From NCBI GenBank assembly GCA_964453995.1, contig CAYVQC010000005.1, positions 40,606-104,605 of the forward strand: a DNA stretch of 64,000 nucleotides, given 5' to 3'. Below the pieces are notes generated by a model. The model saw only the letters and a list, made by a program, of their open reading frames with translations, did no database searches and was not told where the DNA came from. A program made the position numbers and the translations under genes. How positions within the stretch are numbered: the first letter of the stretch is position 1; each line of letters starts with the position of its first letter. Source of the stretch: SKVR01 sp964453995 (GTDB taxonomy: Bacteria; Bacteroidota; Bacteroidia; Bacteroidales; UBA7960). Shown one piece after another: positions 1 through 9,760 of this stretch.

Positions 1-216
1 GTCGAATCGTTGCTCTTCAAACATCTTGTCAATAAGCTGATGGTCCAGTATGCTTCCTTTCACAAATTCTGCTTCCGGGTTCACATTGTCTTGGAAACCA
101 CCACTCAAATCGTCCAGCACCACTACCTGGTGCCCCATTTCAATGAGCTGGTTTACCACGTGGGCTCCAATAAACCCGGCACCCCCGGTAACCAGACTCT
201 TCGCAATTGCCGTCAT
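1..216 (-). CDS. NAD-dependent epimerase/dehydratase, N-terminal part (runs off the window)
   Basis: Only the first 72 codons are in the window; the gene continues past position 1. The visible part starts MTAIAKSLVTGGAGFIGAHV: a beta strand and the GGAGFIG dinucleotide-binding glycine motif of extended SDR enzymes, followed by VVVLDDLSGG, where the Asp pair binds the NAD ribose. This is the usual start of UDP-glucose 4-epimerase-like and other nucleotide-sugar epimerases; substrate cannot be judged from this fragment. The ATG is at 214-216. DUF6427 and purD lie upstream on the same strand, with a 48-base gap to the former. A second, complete enzyme of this class is at 51237-52202. Fold confidence is high, substrate unknown. 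Confidence 0.8.
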   Translation of the reverse strand, partial: MTAIAKSLVTGGAGFIGAHVVNQLIEMGHQVVVLDDLSGGFQDNVNPEAEFVKGSILDHQLIDKMFEEQRFD

Positions 217-264
217 AACAAATTGTATTTTAATTAAAGAATCTTTTTCTATTTCGCAGTAAGG

Positions 265-1257
265 CTAGTCCAGCCTTGCCAATTTTCCAACCACGATCAG
301 CAATAGCAGGATGGTAAACAGTATTTCGTTTGCCATTTTCCTGTTGTTTACCTGGAAAAATCCCGCCAGGATTCCTGCAAGAGGCAACATGATGATGCCA
401 TGGTGGAAAATGGTATGTTTTCCTGCAAAAGCCACCGAAGCGATAGAGATAAGCAGGTAAACCAGCAATACATTGTACCGTCTTCTTATTCTTATTGGCT
501 TGTCGCGCAAGGTGCCCAGGTAAAGCCGGGTGATGGCAATAATTCCGATAAACCCGATAATGATGATGGAAACCCATCCAAAAGGCACAAATTGCATGGA
601 CGATAAGCCTGCATCGAAAGGCAGCCTGGCGAATGTATCCCATTGCTCCTGCAGCCTGTTGAACCAGTAATAATAAAGTGCCACAAAAATGTAAGGTAAG
701 CCCAATCCAATGAGAGAGGCAAGCAAGGCGCGAAGGTTTACAAGATAATAAATGATCAATGAAGCAATAAACAGCAAAATCAGCGATAGTGCCGGAAAAT
801 AAAACAGTGAAGCAAGGCTGATAAAAAAACCTACATTAAAGATCTCGATAAATACAGCTTCTTCCCTGAAGACTTCAAACATTTTGCTGAGGGCTATGAG
901 CATGAAAAAATTGGCAAACCACACCGGATGCATTCCGAAAAGGTTGAAGCTGCTGCTCATCAGCACAATATACATAAGTGCCGGTAATTTTGAATTGCGC
1001 TCCACAAGGTTTTTATCCGTAACAATTGCATTAAACATAAAAGCCTGGGCAATCATGAACAGGAAGCTCAGTAACACACTCAACAGGGTGTTTTGTTCGA
1101 AAAACCCTACCAGCAGTGTATACAATGGAGCATGGTTTGCCTGTGGAAGTGAGGTATGCTGATGCAGAAAGAAACCATCCAGCCAAAGTGCCAGGGCCAC
1201 GATCACCAGTAATGTAAGAGTGAAAGGATGATTGTTTTTGAATTTTCCTATGATCAT
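265..1257 (-). CDS. DUF6427-family polytopic inner membrane protein
   Basis: A 330-residue hydrophobic protein with about eight to ten predicted membrane segments and short basic loops. The first segment is at about residues 12-30 and further ones follow every 25-35 residues to the C-terminus. The pattern and the position directly after purD fit the Bacteroidota-only family DUF6427, whose members are sometimes mislabelled beta-carotene monooxygenase. Function is unknown and no catalytic motif is visible. Only 8 bases separate its ATG at 1257 from the purD stop, so both are probably on one mRNA. Confidence is good for a membrane protein of this family, none for a function. Confidence 0.75.
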   Translation of the reverse strand: MIIGKFKNNHPFTLTLLVIVALALWLDGFFLHQHTSLPQANHAPLYTLLVGFFEQNTLLSVLLSFLFMIAQAFMFNAIVTDKNLVERNSKLPALMYIVLMSSSFNLFGMHPVWFANFFMLIALSKMFEVFREEAVFIEIFNVGFFISLASLFYFPALSLILLFIASLIIYYLVNLRALLASLIGLGLPYIFVALYYYWFNRLQEQWDTFARLPFDAGLSSMQFVPFGWVSIIIIGFIGIIAITRLYLGTLRDKPIRIRRRYNVLLVYLLISIASVAFAGKHTIFHHGIIMLPLAGILAGFFQVNNRKMANEILFTILLLLIVVGKLARLD

Positions 1258-1265
1258 ACAACAAT

Positions 1266-2543
1266 TCAGCTTAGAAGATCAAGGCCAATGTCATTTCTGT
1301 AGTATTTGTTCTCAAATCTGACGATTTCAGCATTTTTCAGGCTCATTTCGCGTGCTTTCTGCAGGGATGAGTGTAGAGAAGTTATGGCCAGTACCCTACC
1401 TCCTGATGTAACTACTGTATTGTCTTTTTCTGTTGCCCCGGCATAAAACAGATGACTTCCCTCAACGGCATCATAACCATCAATGAGATATCCTTTGCCA
1501 TAGCTTCCGGGATAACCCCCCGAAACCAGCATTACCGTAACAGCAAAATCGGGGCATATTTGCAGGGTATACCGATCCAGGTTTCCGGTTGCCATGGCTT
1601 GCAGCAATTCCACAAAATCGCTGTTGATCCTCGGCAGCACCGCTTCTGTTTCAGGATCGCCCATGCGCACATTGTATTCAATAACATAGGGATCGCCATT
1701 CACATTCATCAATCCCAGGAAAATGAAGCCTTTGTAAGATATATTCTCCCTGGCAAGTCCATCAATAGTAGGTTGAATAATCCTGTTTTTTACCTTTTCC
1801 ATAAATTGAGAATCGGCAAAAGGTACCGGGGATACCGCTCCCATGCCGCCGGTATTGGGTCCGGTGTCACCTTCTCCTATGCGCTTGTAATCTTTGGCCT
1901 CGGGCAACAGCACCCAGTTGCGACCATCGGTAGCCACAAAAACTGATAACTCTATCCCTTGCAAATACTCTTCGATCACCACCTTCTCTGATGCTTCTCC
2001 AAAAGCTTTTCCCTTAAGCATATCCTTTAATACTTCAATAGCACCATCGAGCGATTGCACTATTGATACCCCCTTGCCTGCTGCCAGTCCATCGGCTTTC
2101 AATACATAGGGAGGCTTAAGGGTTTCCAAAAAGTCGATACCCTGCTCATAGGTTTCCAGCGTAAAACTTTGGTAAGCCGCAGTGGGGATATTGTTTCTCT
2201 TCATGAAAGCTTTGGCATACTCTTTACTTCCTTCGAGCATGGCACCTGCTTTGCCGGGGCCCACAACCAATACATCACGGGTGGACTCGTGGCTGGACAA
2301 AAAGTCAGTGATCCCTTTTACCAGCGGATCTTCCGGACCAACAACCACCATTCCGATCGATTGTGATGCGATAAACTCAGCAATGCTTTCAAAATCAGTG
2401 AGAGAAAGTTCTGTGTTGGTGCCACAAAATTGTGTGCCTCCATTTCCGGGTGCAATAAATAGTTTTTTACACAAGGGACTTTGTTCGATCTTCCATGCAA
2501 GAGCATGTTCTCTTCCCCCGGAACCAAGCAAAAGTATGTTCAT
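1266..2543 (-). CDS. purD: Phosphoribosylamine--glycine ligase (GAR synthetase)
   Basis: Makes glycinamide ribonucleotide from 5-phosphoribosylamine, glycine and ATP, the second step of de novo purine synthesis, in the cytosol. The 425-residue length is normal for PurD. Order seen: N domain with GSGGREHA (residues 8-14), VVGPEDPL (67-74), ATP-grasp domain with KADGLAAGKG (149-158), acidic EEYLQG (191-196), DTGPNTGGMGA (226-236), and the metal-binding YNVRMGDPETE (290-300), followed by the C-terminal biotin-carboxylase-like subdomain. The ATG at 2541-2543 starts directly with the Rossmann strand MNILLLG. It precedes the DUF6427 gene in a likely two-gene unit. No purine riboswitch is visible upstream. 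Confidence 0.97.
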   Translation of the reverse strand: MNILLLGSGGREHALAWKIEQSPLCKKLFIAPGNGGTQFCGTNTELSLTDFESIAEFIASQSIGMVVVGPEDPLVKGITDFLSSHESTRDVLVVGPGKAGAMLEGSKEYAKAFMKRNNIPTAAYQSFTLETYEQGIDFLETLKPPYVLKADGLAAGKGVSIVQSLDGAIEVLKDMLKGKAFGEASEKVVIEEYLQGIELSVFVATDGRNWVLLPEAKDYKRIGEGDTGPNTGGMGAVSPVPFADSQFMEKVKNRIIQPTIDGLARENISYKGFIFLGLMNVNGDPYVIEYNVRMGDPETEAVLPRINSDFVELLQAMATGNLDRYTLQICPDFAVTVMLVSGGYPGSYGKGYLIDGYDAVEGSHLFYAGATEKDNTVVTSGGRVLAITSLHSSLQKAREMSLKNAEIVRFENKYYRNDIGLDLLS

Positions 2544-2800
2544 CCTGATAAGTTTTTAATGTCACTAAAGCTCAACCCTGCGGCTTTTGCAGCCCAAAAG
2601 TATAAAAAATCTTTGGGAATGAGCATTCTATTTTGCCGCGTGATGCAGCCCGAACCCAGGGGCCATGAGGTTTAAATTAATTTTAGGTAAAATAATATTT
2701 TCTTAAAAACATTGAGAATCCTTTCTTGTTAGTATAAAAACTATTCGCCCAAAAAAAGTTTCCGTGGTTTTTTATCATTTGGAAGCATGAACTTAAAAAT
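2544..2800. promoter_or_regulatory. Divergent intergenic region between purD and the TetR-type regulator
   Basis: These 257 bases separate two divergent genes and must hold both promoters. The part nearest the regulator (2660-2770) is strongly AT-rich. A 6-bp inverted repeat CTTTTG/CAAAAG (2584-2600) lies near purD. No full TTTG-N19-TAnnTTTG promoter and no clear TetR-type palindrome could be fixed by eye, so no precise site is claimed. Confidence 0.35.
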
Positions 2801-3412
2801 ATGCAGGATATAATTGTAAAAATATCGGAGATGTATCTGCGCTATGGTATTAAAAGCATTACCATGGATGATCTGGCACGCGACCTGGGCATATCCAAAA
2901 AAACCCTTTATCTCTATTTTGAAGATAAGAAGGATGTGGTACGAAAAGTTGTTCACCATATTATTCAGCACCAAAAGTGTGGGATTACAGAAGTTCTTGG
3001 TAAAAAGGATACCAACGCCATTGACAAACTTATGATGATGACCCGCTTTTTTGCCGAGCATCTGAAAAACTCCAATGCATCTCTAACCTACGATCTGGAA
3101 AAATATTACCCTGATATCTGGAATGAGGTGCTTGAATTTAAACGCGAAGAGGTTTTCAGGCATATGATGGATAATATCAATGAAGGGATACGCGAAAACC
3201 TTTACCGCGATGACTATAATTATGAGATCATAGCCAGGGCGTATGTTTCGCGTATGGAAATGTATCAGACTGATCTATGGCAACCTCTTTCCAAATATCC
3301 ACTGGAAGAAGTTTTCCGCACCTTGTTCATTTACCATGTCAGAGGCATCTCCAATGAAAATGGGCTGAAATATCTTGAAAAAAGCATGGAAAAATGGAAT
3401 ATCAGCAATTAA
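2801..3412 (+). CDS. TetR/AcrR-family transcriptional regulator
   Basis: A 203-residue one-component regulator, probably controlling the efflux genes that follow. Residues about 5-50 form the TetR DNA-binding domain: a first helix, then TMDDLARDLGISKKTLYLYF (21-40), the characteristic helix-turn-helix ending in the TLYLYF recognition helix, then EDKKDVVRKVV. The remaining 150 residues are helical and would form the ligand-binding and dimer domain; ligand unknown. It is followed after 134 bases by tolC-, adaptor- and RND-type genes on the same strand, the usual Bacteroidota layout of a regulated efflux operon. The start at 2801 is chosen because the family's first helix begins there. Repressor role is inferred. 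Confidence 0.9.
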   Translation: MQDIIVKISEMYLRYGIKSITMDDLARDLGISKKTLYLYFEDKKDVVRKVVHHIIQHQKCGITEVLGKKDTNAIDKLMMMTRFFAEHLKNSNASLTYDLEKYYPDIWNEVLEFKREEVFRHMMDNINEGIRENLYRDDYNYEIIARAYVSRMEMYQTDLWQPLSKYPLEEVFRTLFIYHVRGISNENGLKYLEKSMEKWNISN

Positions 3413-3546
3413 AAGATTCGCATTGGATAGGGAAAAAAAGGCATTCGTCCTCCCCGGAGGTGCCATTCACCGATTTGATTTATGTGCAGAGCGATACAGA
3501 TAATAATTTTGACCCCATTAATGATAATACCAGAAAAAACTTTTAC

Positions 3547-4908
3547 ATGAAACAGTACAACACCTCAAAAATTCTCTTTGCATTCGTGGTTGTAATTCTT
3601 TCTTGTTTAACCACGGCTGCAGTGCAAGCCCAGGAGCCCCTGCAATTAAGCCTTGAGCAGGCTGTAGAGCATGCACTGGAGCATAATTACGAATTGCGCA
3701 ATGCACGTGCTGATTTGAATATTGCCGACCGGCAGGTATGGGAAATCACTGCGCAGGGGCTGCCACAGGTAAGTGGTACGCTTGGGTACCAGTATTTTAT
3801 CGATATCCCCACCAGTCTTGTGCCGGCCGAATTTTTCAACGGAGAACCAGGCGAATTTGCTGAGATCCAGTTTGGAACAGAGCAGAATCTTACGGCTTCA
3901 CTTTCGGTGAATCAGCTTATTTTTGATGGAAGCTATATTATTGGACTACGTGCCGCAAGAATCTTCAGGGAACTGGCTGCACAGTCTTTCGAACTTTCAG
4001 AGCTTGAGGTAAAAACCCTGGTAACAGAAACTTACTACCTCAACCTGGCCACCTCAGAAAACCTTTCGATCGTGCGCGAAAATCTTTCCAACCTGGAAGA
4101 TAACCTGCGCCAAACACAGCTTCTTTTTGAGGAAGGCTTTACCGATGCTATTAATGTGGATCAGCTAAGGCTGGCAGTGGCAAACCTTAGAAGCAATATT
4201 TTATCGCTCGAAAGACAGGAGAAAATGATGCGCGATTTGCTTAAGTTTCAGATAGGCCTGGAGGTAAACCAACCCATAGCACTTACCGATAATATCGAAT
4301 CCCTGTTTCAAAATGTGTCTCTTGAAAACCTTACTGTGCAGGAGTTTGATCCTCAGCGGCATATCAACTACAGGGTATTGAAGTCGCAGGAGGATTTTCA
4401 GCTCATGGCCATGCGCAGGCAAATAAGTTTTTACCTGCCTACTATTTCTGCTTTTTATACACATCAGGAAGATGCCCAGCGCAACGAGTTTAACTTTTTT
4501 GAAGGAGGAGAGCCCTGGTTTCCCACTTCCATTATCGGCCTGAATATTAATGTCCCGATCTTTTCCAGCGGTTTGCGCAGATCGAGGGTGCAACAGGCCC
4601 GCCTGGAGCTTGAAAAAGCAAAAAATAATACTTACATGATGGAGCAATCATTGTTGCTCCAGAAACAGGAAGCCAGTAATGAGATCCAGTCGGCATTGGA
4701 ACAGTTTACCAATGAAAAGGAAAATCTGGAGCTGGCCCAAAGGATCCTGGAACGCACCACCATCATGCATCGCGAAGGACTGGCCACCAGCCTTGAACTC
4801 ACCCAGGCAAGCGATCAGTTGCTAACCACCCAGGCAAATTATATCAATGCAATGTTTGAATTTCTAAATGCCAAGAATAAACTTGACCAGGCACTGGGAA
4901 AATTTTAA
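3547..4908 (+). CDS. TolC-family outer membrane efflux protein
   Basis: Outer membrane channel of a tripartite RND exporter. The ATG at 3547 gives a 453-residue precursor with a clean signal peptide (MKQYNTSKILFAFVVVILSC... cleaved near AVQAQ). An upstream in-frame extension reaches back into the TetR gene but lacks signal-peptide character and is rejected. Two OEP repeats follow: LSLEQAVEHALEHNYELRNA begins the first, long alpha-helical coiled coils such as residues about 150-230, and a second repeat in the C-terminal half with TSLELTQASDQLL. This is the usual TolC pattern and length. Adaptor and pump genes follow at 4970 and 6231 on the same strand, so the three should assemble together. 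Confidence 0.93.
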   Translation: MKQYNTSKILFAFVVVILSCLTTAAVQAQEPLQLSLEQAVEHALEHNYELRNARADLNIADRQVWEITAQGLPQVSGTLGYQYFIDIPTSLVPAEFFNGEPGEFAEIQFGTEQNLTASLSVNQLIFDGSYIIGLRAARIFRELAAQSFELSELEVKTLVTETYYLNLATSENLSIVRENLSNLEDNLRQTQLLFEEGFTDAINVDQLRLAVANLRSNILSLERQEKMMRDLLKFQIGLEVNQPIALTDNIESLFQNVSLENLTVQEFDPQRHINYRVLKSQEDFQLMAMRRQISFYLPTISAFYTHQEDAQRNEFNFFEGGEPWFPTSIIGLNINVPIFSSGLRRSRVQQARLELEKAKNNTYMMEQSLLLQKQEASNEIQSALEQFTNEKENLELAQRILERTTIMHREGLATSLELTQASDQLLTTQANYINAMFEFLNAKNKLDQALGKF

Positions 4909-4969
4909 TTCTTGCCCCACATGCATAACAATCCAAATGAGAACATAACGAATCAAATTCACAATAACT

Positions 4970-6184
4970 ATGACAACGAAAAGAACTCCAGGGTTGACCC
5001 GAACATTAAAAAAGAGCATTATCCCGTTTTATCTGCTGGTAATGGCAGTAGTTTTGGTTTCCTGCAATGGCGGGGAAAATAAAACAGAACCCGAGATTAT
5101 CCGTGAACAGATCAGCAATTACAACGAGCAGGTTGTAGAGTTGAATCAGAAAATTGCTAAACTGGAGCGGGATCTGGAGGAATTGGGTGAGGTTACCCAG
5201 AATCGTCAGCGTACACCCATTACCGTGTCTACACTAGAGGCTGCTCCTTTTGATCATTATTTCAGGGTTAATGCCAGTGTAGAAGCTGTACAGGAAGCAA
5301 TGATAAGCCCCGAAGCCAATGGGCAGATCACGGAAATATCTGTAGTAAAAGGACAACAGGTACGCAGGGGGCAGGTGCTGGCAAGGCTTAATACAGCTGT
5401 GATTGAAAGTAATATTGCCGAGGTGAAAACATCGCTCGACCTTGCCGAAACCGTTTATAGCCGGCAAAAAAGATTGTGGGATCAGCAAATAGGCAGCGAA
5501 ATACAGTACCTGGAAGCAAAAAACAGTTATGAAAGCCTGAAATCAAGGTTGAAAACCCTTGAATCGCAACTCGATATGGCGATTGTTGAAGCTCCTTTCG
5601 ACGGTATTGTGGATGAAATATTTGCCAAGGAAGGAGAACTCGCTATGCCCGGAATGAACATCATGCAGCTGATTAATCTGAATGAGTTGTTTGTCAATGC
5701 TGATGTTTCTGAAACATTTCTGCCTGAAGTCAATTCCAATGATTGGGTAATCCTGCGCTTTCCGGCTTATCCCGATTACGAACAAAAAGTCCCTGTTTAC
5801 CGGATTGGCAATACTATAAACCCTGAAAACAGAACTTTCAGGCTTAGGCTTAAAATTGAAAACCCCGGACAAAGAATTAAACCCAATATGCTGGCAGGTG
5901 TAAGCATCAATACCTTTTCTACTGATAGCGCACTGGTAGTTCCTTCCATCTATATCAAGCAAGACGTGCAGGGATACTTTCTCTTCCTGGCTGCAGAAAA
6001 CGAACAGGGTGAACTGGTAGCAGAGAAAACCTATGTCGAAAGGGGTCTCTCAGGCGAAGGCCAAACCATGATCACCTCGGGAGTTAAACCCGGCGACAGA
6101 ATCATCAGGCAGGGACATAATATGGTAAGCGACGGTACCCTGGTGAAAATCAGTGAAGAACAGAATCTGGCCAGAAACAACTAA
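4970..6184 (+). CDS. RND efflux periplasmic adaptor (membrane fusion) lipoprotein
   Basis: A 404-residue adaptor linking the RND pump to the TolC channel. A hydrophobic signal ends in a lipobox, VVLVSC, with Cys32 as the probable lipidated residue. Residues about 43-75 form a heptad-rich coiled coil placed before the barrel-sandwich domain. Then come the first biotinyl/lipoyl half-motif (SPEANGQITEISVVKGQQVRRGQVLA region, about 108-135), the helical hairpin (about 140-200), the second half-motif (VEAPFDGIVDEIFAKEGE), the beta-barrel and the membrane-proximal domain. It lies 61 bases after the TolC stop and 46 before the pump, so it is very likely co-transcribed. The extra N-terminal coiled coil is common in Bacteroidota adaptors. 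Confidence 0.93.
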   Translation: MTTKRTPGLTRTLKKSIIPFYLLVMAVVLVSCNGGENKTEPEIIREQISNYNEQVVELNQKIAKLERDLEELGEVTQNRQRTPITVSTLEAAPFDHYFRVNASVEAVQEAMISPEANGQITEISVVKGQQVRRGQVLARLNTAVIESNIAEVKTSLDLAETVYSRQKRLWDQQIGSEIQYLEAKNSYESLKSRLKTLESQLDMAIVEAPFDGIVDEIFAKEGELAMPGMNIMQLINLNELFVNADVSETFLPEVNSNDWVILRFPAYPDYEQKVPVYRIGNTINPENRTFRLRLKIENPGQRIKPNMLAGVSINTFSTDSALVVPSIYIKQDVQGYFLFLAAENEQGELVAEKTYVERGLSGEGQTMITSGVKPGDRIIRQGHNMVSDGTLVKISEEQNLARNN

Positions 6185-6230
6185 CAGGAAGATATATTTT
6201 TAACAACCTATTTTAAAAAGAACATCTGCC

Positions 6231-9200
6231 ATGAGCGACAATACCAATAAAAATATCAGGTTTCGCGAATTTAAACTTACCACTGCGGCACTGAAAAACA
6301 AGAATACTATTTTCCTGCTTACCCTTTTGTTTGCCCTGTTCGGTATTTTTTCCTACCGTTCTCTGCCCAAAGAGCTGTTTCCCGATGTGGTAATCCCCAC
6401 CATTATGGTGCAGACCATTTATCCGGGCAACCCGCCTGTTGATATTGAAAACCTAATTACCCGCCCACTGGAGAACGAGATCAATACCATTACAGGCATC
6501 AAAAAACTATCTTCTTCCTCTACACAGGATAATTCCAACATCTTTGTTGAATTTGAAACGGATATAGATATCAAGGTTGCACTGCAGGATGTGAAAGATG
6601 CAGTAGACAGGGTGAAAGGTGACCTGCCTGGTGATTTGCCGGCAGATCCTGTAGTGGTGGATATTGATTTTTCTGAGTTTCCCATCATCAATGTCAACCT
6701 CTCCGGCGATTTTACCATTAATGAGCTTAAACGATTTGCCGACTACCTGGAAGAGGAAATTGAAGCTGTTCCTGAAATATCCAAGGTAGAAACTACCGGT
6801 ATTGATGAGCGCGAAATCCAGATCAACGTTAATCCACTTGCTCTTGACGCTGTGGAGCTGAGTTTCCAGGATATAGAAAATGCCATTGCACAGGAAAACA
6901 TCTCCATGTCCGGGGGGTCCTTGTTGTTCGAAGATCTTACCCGGTGGGCAGTCCGTACCGACGGCGAGTTTACCGATGTAAGGCAGTTGGAAGACATTAT
7001 CATTAAGCAGGAAGGTGGACATATAGTATATTTGCGCGATGTGGCCGATATTACAGACACCCAGGCCTATCCGGCAAGTTTTGCACGCCTGGATGACCAG
7101 CCGGTGGTTTCTCTGCAGGTAGTGAAAAAATCGGGTGAAAACCTGTTGTCTGCCACCGATAAAATTTTCAGGCTGCTCGATGATGCCCGCAAAACCGGAA
7201 ATATCCCTGAAGAACTGAATATTACTATTACCAATGACCAGTCGGAAGAGATTCGTAACCAGCTGAGCAACCTTGAAAACTCGGTGATCATGGCTGTAAT
7301 CCTGGTGATCCTGGTGCTGTACTTCTTCCTGGGATTGAAGAATGCTCTTTTTGTAGGGATAGCCATCCCTATGTCTATGCTTATCTCTTTCATGATTTTT
7401 GGAATCGCTGGTATCCAGATCAATATGATCGTACTTTTTTCCCTGATCCTTGCATTGGGATTGCTGGTTGATAATGCCATTGTTGCTGTAGACAATATTT
7501 ACCGGTATGTGGAACATGGTTTTCCGGTTTTTGAAGCATCTAAAAGAGCCATTGGCGAAATTGCATGGCCTATTATCACTTCCACGGCTACTACTCTTTC
7601 AGCCTTTCTCCCCCTGGCTTTCTGGGGAGGCATTGTGGGTGAGTTTATGAAATATCTTCCTATTACCCTGATTATTGTCCTGGCCTCATCGTTGTTTGTT
7701 GCCCTGGTAATTGTTCCGGTATTTTCAGAAACGTTCTTTAAAGATTCTGATAAAAAGGCTGCAGCTGCCCATCGGAAAAAAGACCGCAGGACCGTTACAC
7801 GCAACCGGTTGATCCTTTTGGGTGCACTGGCATTGGTGGGGGTTGCCTTTCACCTTGTCGGGGTCACGCTTTGGGGCAACATATTTGTGTTGCTGGCAGT
7901 AATCATTGCCCTGGGATATTTTGTGTTCCGCAAATTGAGTGAGTTTTTCCAGGAAAGGGTTTTGCCTTTCAATGAAATGCTGTACCAGAAAACCCTGCGT
8001 TTTGCATTGCGCGGTAAAAGGCCCTATTTCTTTGTGGCAGGAACCATGGTGTTTCTGCTGTTGTCTGTTGTCTTCTTCTATGTTAGACAACCCAAAGTGC
8101 TCTTCTTTCCTGACAATGAACCCCAATACATCAATATCATTGCCGAACTTCCGGCAGGTACTGATATTGTCAGAACCGACGAGCAAGTGCGGATTATTGA
8201 AGAGCATGTGGAACAGATCATTGCTCCCTACCGCCATATTGTAAAATCAGTGCTTACAACCGTAGGCCGTGGGGCAGTTAGGGAAATGGAGATGGCCGCA
8301 GGAGATACACCGAACCGGGGCCGTATTACTGTTACCTTTATTGAGTTTCAGGATCGAAATGGCTTAAATACCAACGATATTATGGCTGAAATTTCTGATG
8401 CCTTGCTCAGAAACTATCCGGGAGTGGAGTTCAACATCTCTAAAAATATGGCAGGCCCGCCAACCGGTGCACCTGTTAACCTGGAGATCTCTGGACGCGA
8501 TTTCGACAGGCTCATATCCATTACCAGTGATGTGCAGCGAAGAATTGAAGAGTCAGGCATCGAAGGGATCGAAGGACTCCGGATGGACCTGGATACCGAT
8601 AAACCCGAGATCATTGTGCGCATCAATCGCGACAAAGCCCGTCGTTTTGGATTAAGTACCATTTCCATCGCCAATACCATCCGTACCGCCCTCTTTGGAA
8701 CAGATGTGTCTGATTTTAAAGTGGGAGAGGAGGAGTTTCCCATCCAACTGAGGTTGCAGGACTCTTTCCGCCATGATCTTTCCAGCATTATGAACCAGCG
8801 CATCACCTTCCGGAGCCCGAGTACAGGCCGGTTGATGCAGGTACCTATTTCGGCTGTCGCCGATGTGGAATATAGTAAAACCTACGGTTCGGTAAACAGG
8901 ATCGACCTCAAGAGGGTTATTACATTAAGCTCCAATGTATTGCCGGGCTACAATGGCACCCGTATCAACGAAGAGCTTCGGAATCTGCTGGCCAATTATG
9001 ATATGCCTGATGGATATAGCTACGAATTTACCGGTGAACAGCAAGAGCAGGAAGAATCGTTTGATTTCCTGGTTACGGCCTTGCTCATTGCAGTATCATT
9101 GATTGGTATTATTTTAGTTACCCAGTTCAATTCCATTTATAAACCATTCATCATTATCGGCAGTGTGGTATTTAGCACTGCGGGAGTATTTTTCGGCCTG

Positions 9201-9695
9201 GCACTGTTCAATATGGAGTTTATCATCATCATGACCGGGGTAGGAATCATCAGTTTGGCAGGTGTGGTGGTCAACAATGCCATCGTACTCATCGACTATA
9301 CCGATTATCTGCACGACCAGAGGAAAGCCGAGCTGGGAATACCCAAAGAAAAGTATCTCAGCCCTGAGGAATCTTTGGCTTGTATTCAGCAAGCCGGCGA
9401 GGTTCGTTTCCGGCCTGTTGTGCTTACTGCCATCACCACCGTTCTGGGGCTGATACCACTGGCCATTGGGCTCAATCTTAATTTTGTAACCCTGATGACT
9501 GATCTCGACCCGCAGATATTCTTTGGCGGTGATAATGCCGCTTTCTGGGGGCCTATGTCATGGACAGTAATCTTCGGACTTACCGTAGCCACTTTTCTAA
9601 CCCTGGTAATTGTACCCTCCATGTACAAGATTATACTCAGTACGCATCGCAAAGTGCTGGTAAGGCTAAGGGGAGAAGATAAGGTTTACGGATAA
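6231..9695 (+). CDS. RND-family efflux pump permease (HAE1/AcrB-like)
   Basis: The 1154-residue inner membrane pump of the tripartite system, driven by the proton gradient. It shows the RND layout: TM1 (about 30-50), a large periplasmic porter domain, TM2-6, a second porter domain and TM8-12. The TM4 relay motif LLVDNAIVAVDN carries two Asp; the TM10 counterpart is GVVVNNAIVLIDY. It is about 100 residues longer than AcrB. The extra length lies at about 515-580, where a basic linker (KKAAAAHRKKDRR) is followed by two additional hydrophobic stretches before the second-half TM1. Substrate is not predictable; the TetR gene and the order TolC-adaptor-pump suggest export of small amphiphilic compounds. 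Confidence 0.94.
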   Translation: MSDNTNKNIRFREFKLTTAALKNKNTIFLLTLLFALFGIFSYRSLPKELFPDVVIPTIMVQTIYPGNPPVDIENLITRPLENEINTITGIKKLSSSSTQDNSNIFVEFETDIDIKVALQDVKDAVDRVKGDLPGDLPADPVVVDIDFSEFPIINVNLSGDFTINELKRFADYLEEEIEAVPEISKVETTGIDEREIQINVNPLALDAVELSFQDIENAIAQENISMSGGSLLFEDLTRWAVRTDGEFTDVRQLEDIIIKQEGGHIVYLRDVADITDTQAYPASFARLDDQPVVSLQVVKKSGENLLSATDKIFRLLDDARKTGNIPEELNITITNDQSEEIRNQLSNLENSVIMAVILVILVLYFFLGLKNALFVGIAIPMSMLISFMIFGIAGIQINMIVLFSLILALGLLVDNAIVAVDNIYRYVEHGFPVFEASKRAIGEIAWPIITSTATTLSAFLPLAFWGGIVGEFMKYLPITLIIVLASSLFVALVIVPVFSETFFKDSDKKAAAAHRKKDRRTVTRNRLILLGALALVGVAFHLVGVTLWGNIFVLLAVIIALGYFVFRKLSEFFQERVLPFNEMLYQKTLRFALRGKRPYFFVAGTMVFLLLSVVFFYVRQPKVLFFPDNEPQYINIIAELPAGTDIVRTDEQVRIIEEHVEQIIAPYRHIVKSVLTTVGRGAVREMEMAAGDTPNRGRITVTFIEFQDRNGLNTNDIMAEISDALLRNYPGVEFNISKNMAGPPTGAPVNLEISGRDFDRLISITSDVQRRIEESGIEGIEGLRMDLDTDKPEIIVRINRDKARRFGLSTISIANTIRTALFGTDVSDFKVGEEEFPIQLRLQDSFRHDLSSIMNQRITFRSPSTGRLMQVPISAVADVEYSKTYGSVNRIDLKRVITLSSNVLPGYNGTRINEELRNLLANYDMPDGYSYEFTGEQQEQEESFDFLVTALLIAVSLIGIILVTQFNSIYKPFIIIGSVVFSTAGVFFGLALFNMEFIIIMTGVGIISLAGVVVNNAIVLIDYTDYLHDQRKAELGIPKEKYLSPEESLACIQQAGEVRFRPVVLTAITTVLGLIPLAIGLNLNFVTLMTDLDPQIFFGGDNAAFWGPMSWTVIFGLTVATFLTLVIVPSMYKIILSTHRKVLVRLRGEDKVYG

Positions 9696-9760
9696 CATCT
9701 CCCTCTCCATAATATTACGATTTGTGCTTTCAATATGAATTGTAGGCACTACAGCAAGTC

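Noticed and set aside
3394..3546. Longer start for the first TolC gene
   Set aside because: The added 51 residues overlap the TetR gene and lack signal-peptide character; the ATG at 3547 begins a clean signal.
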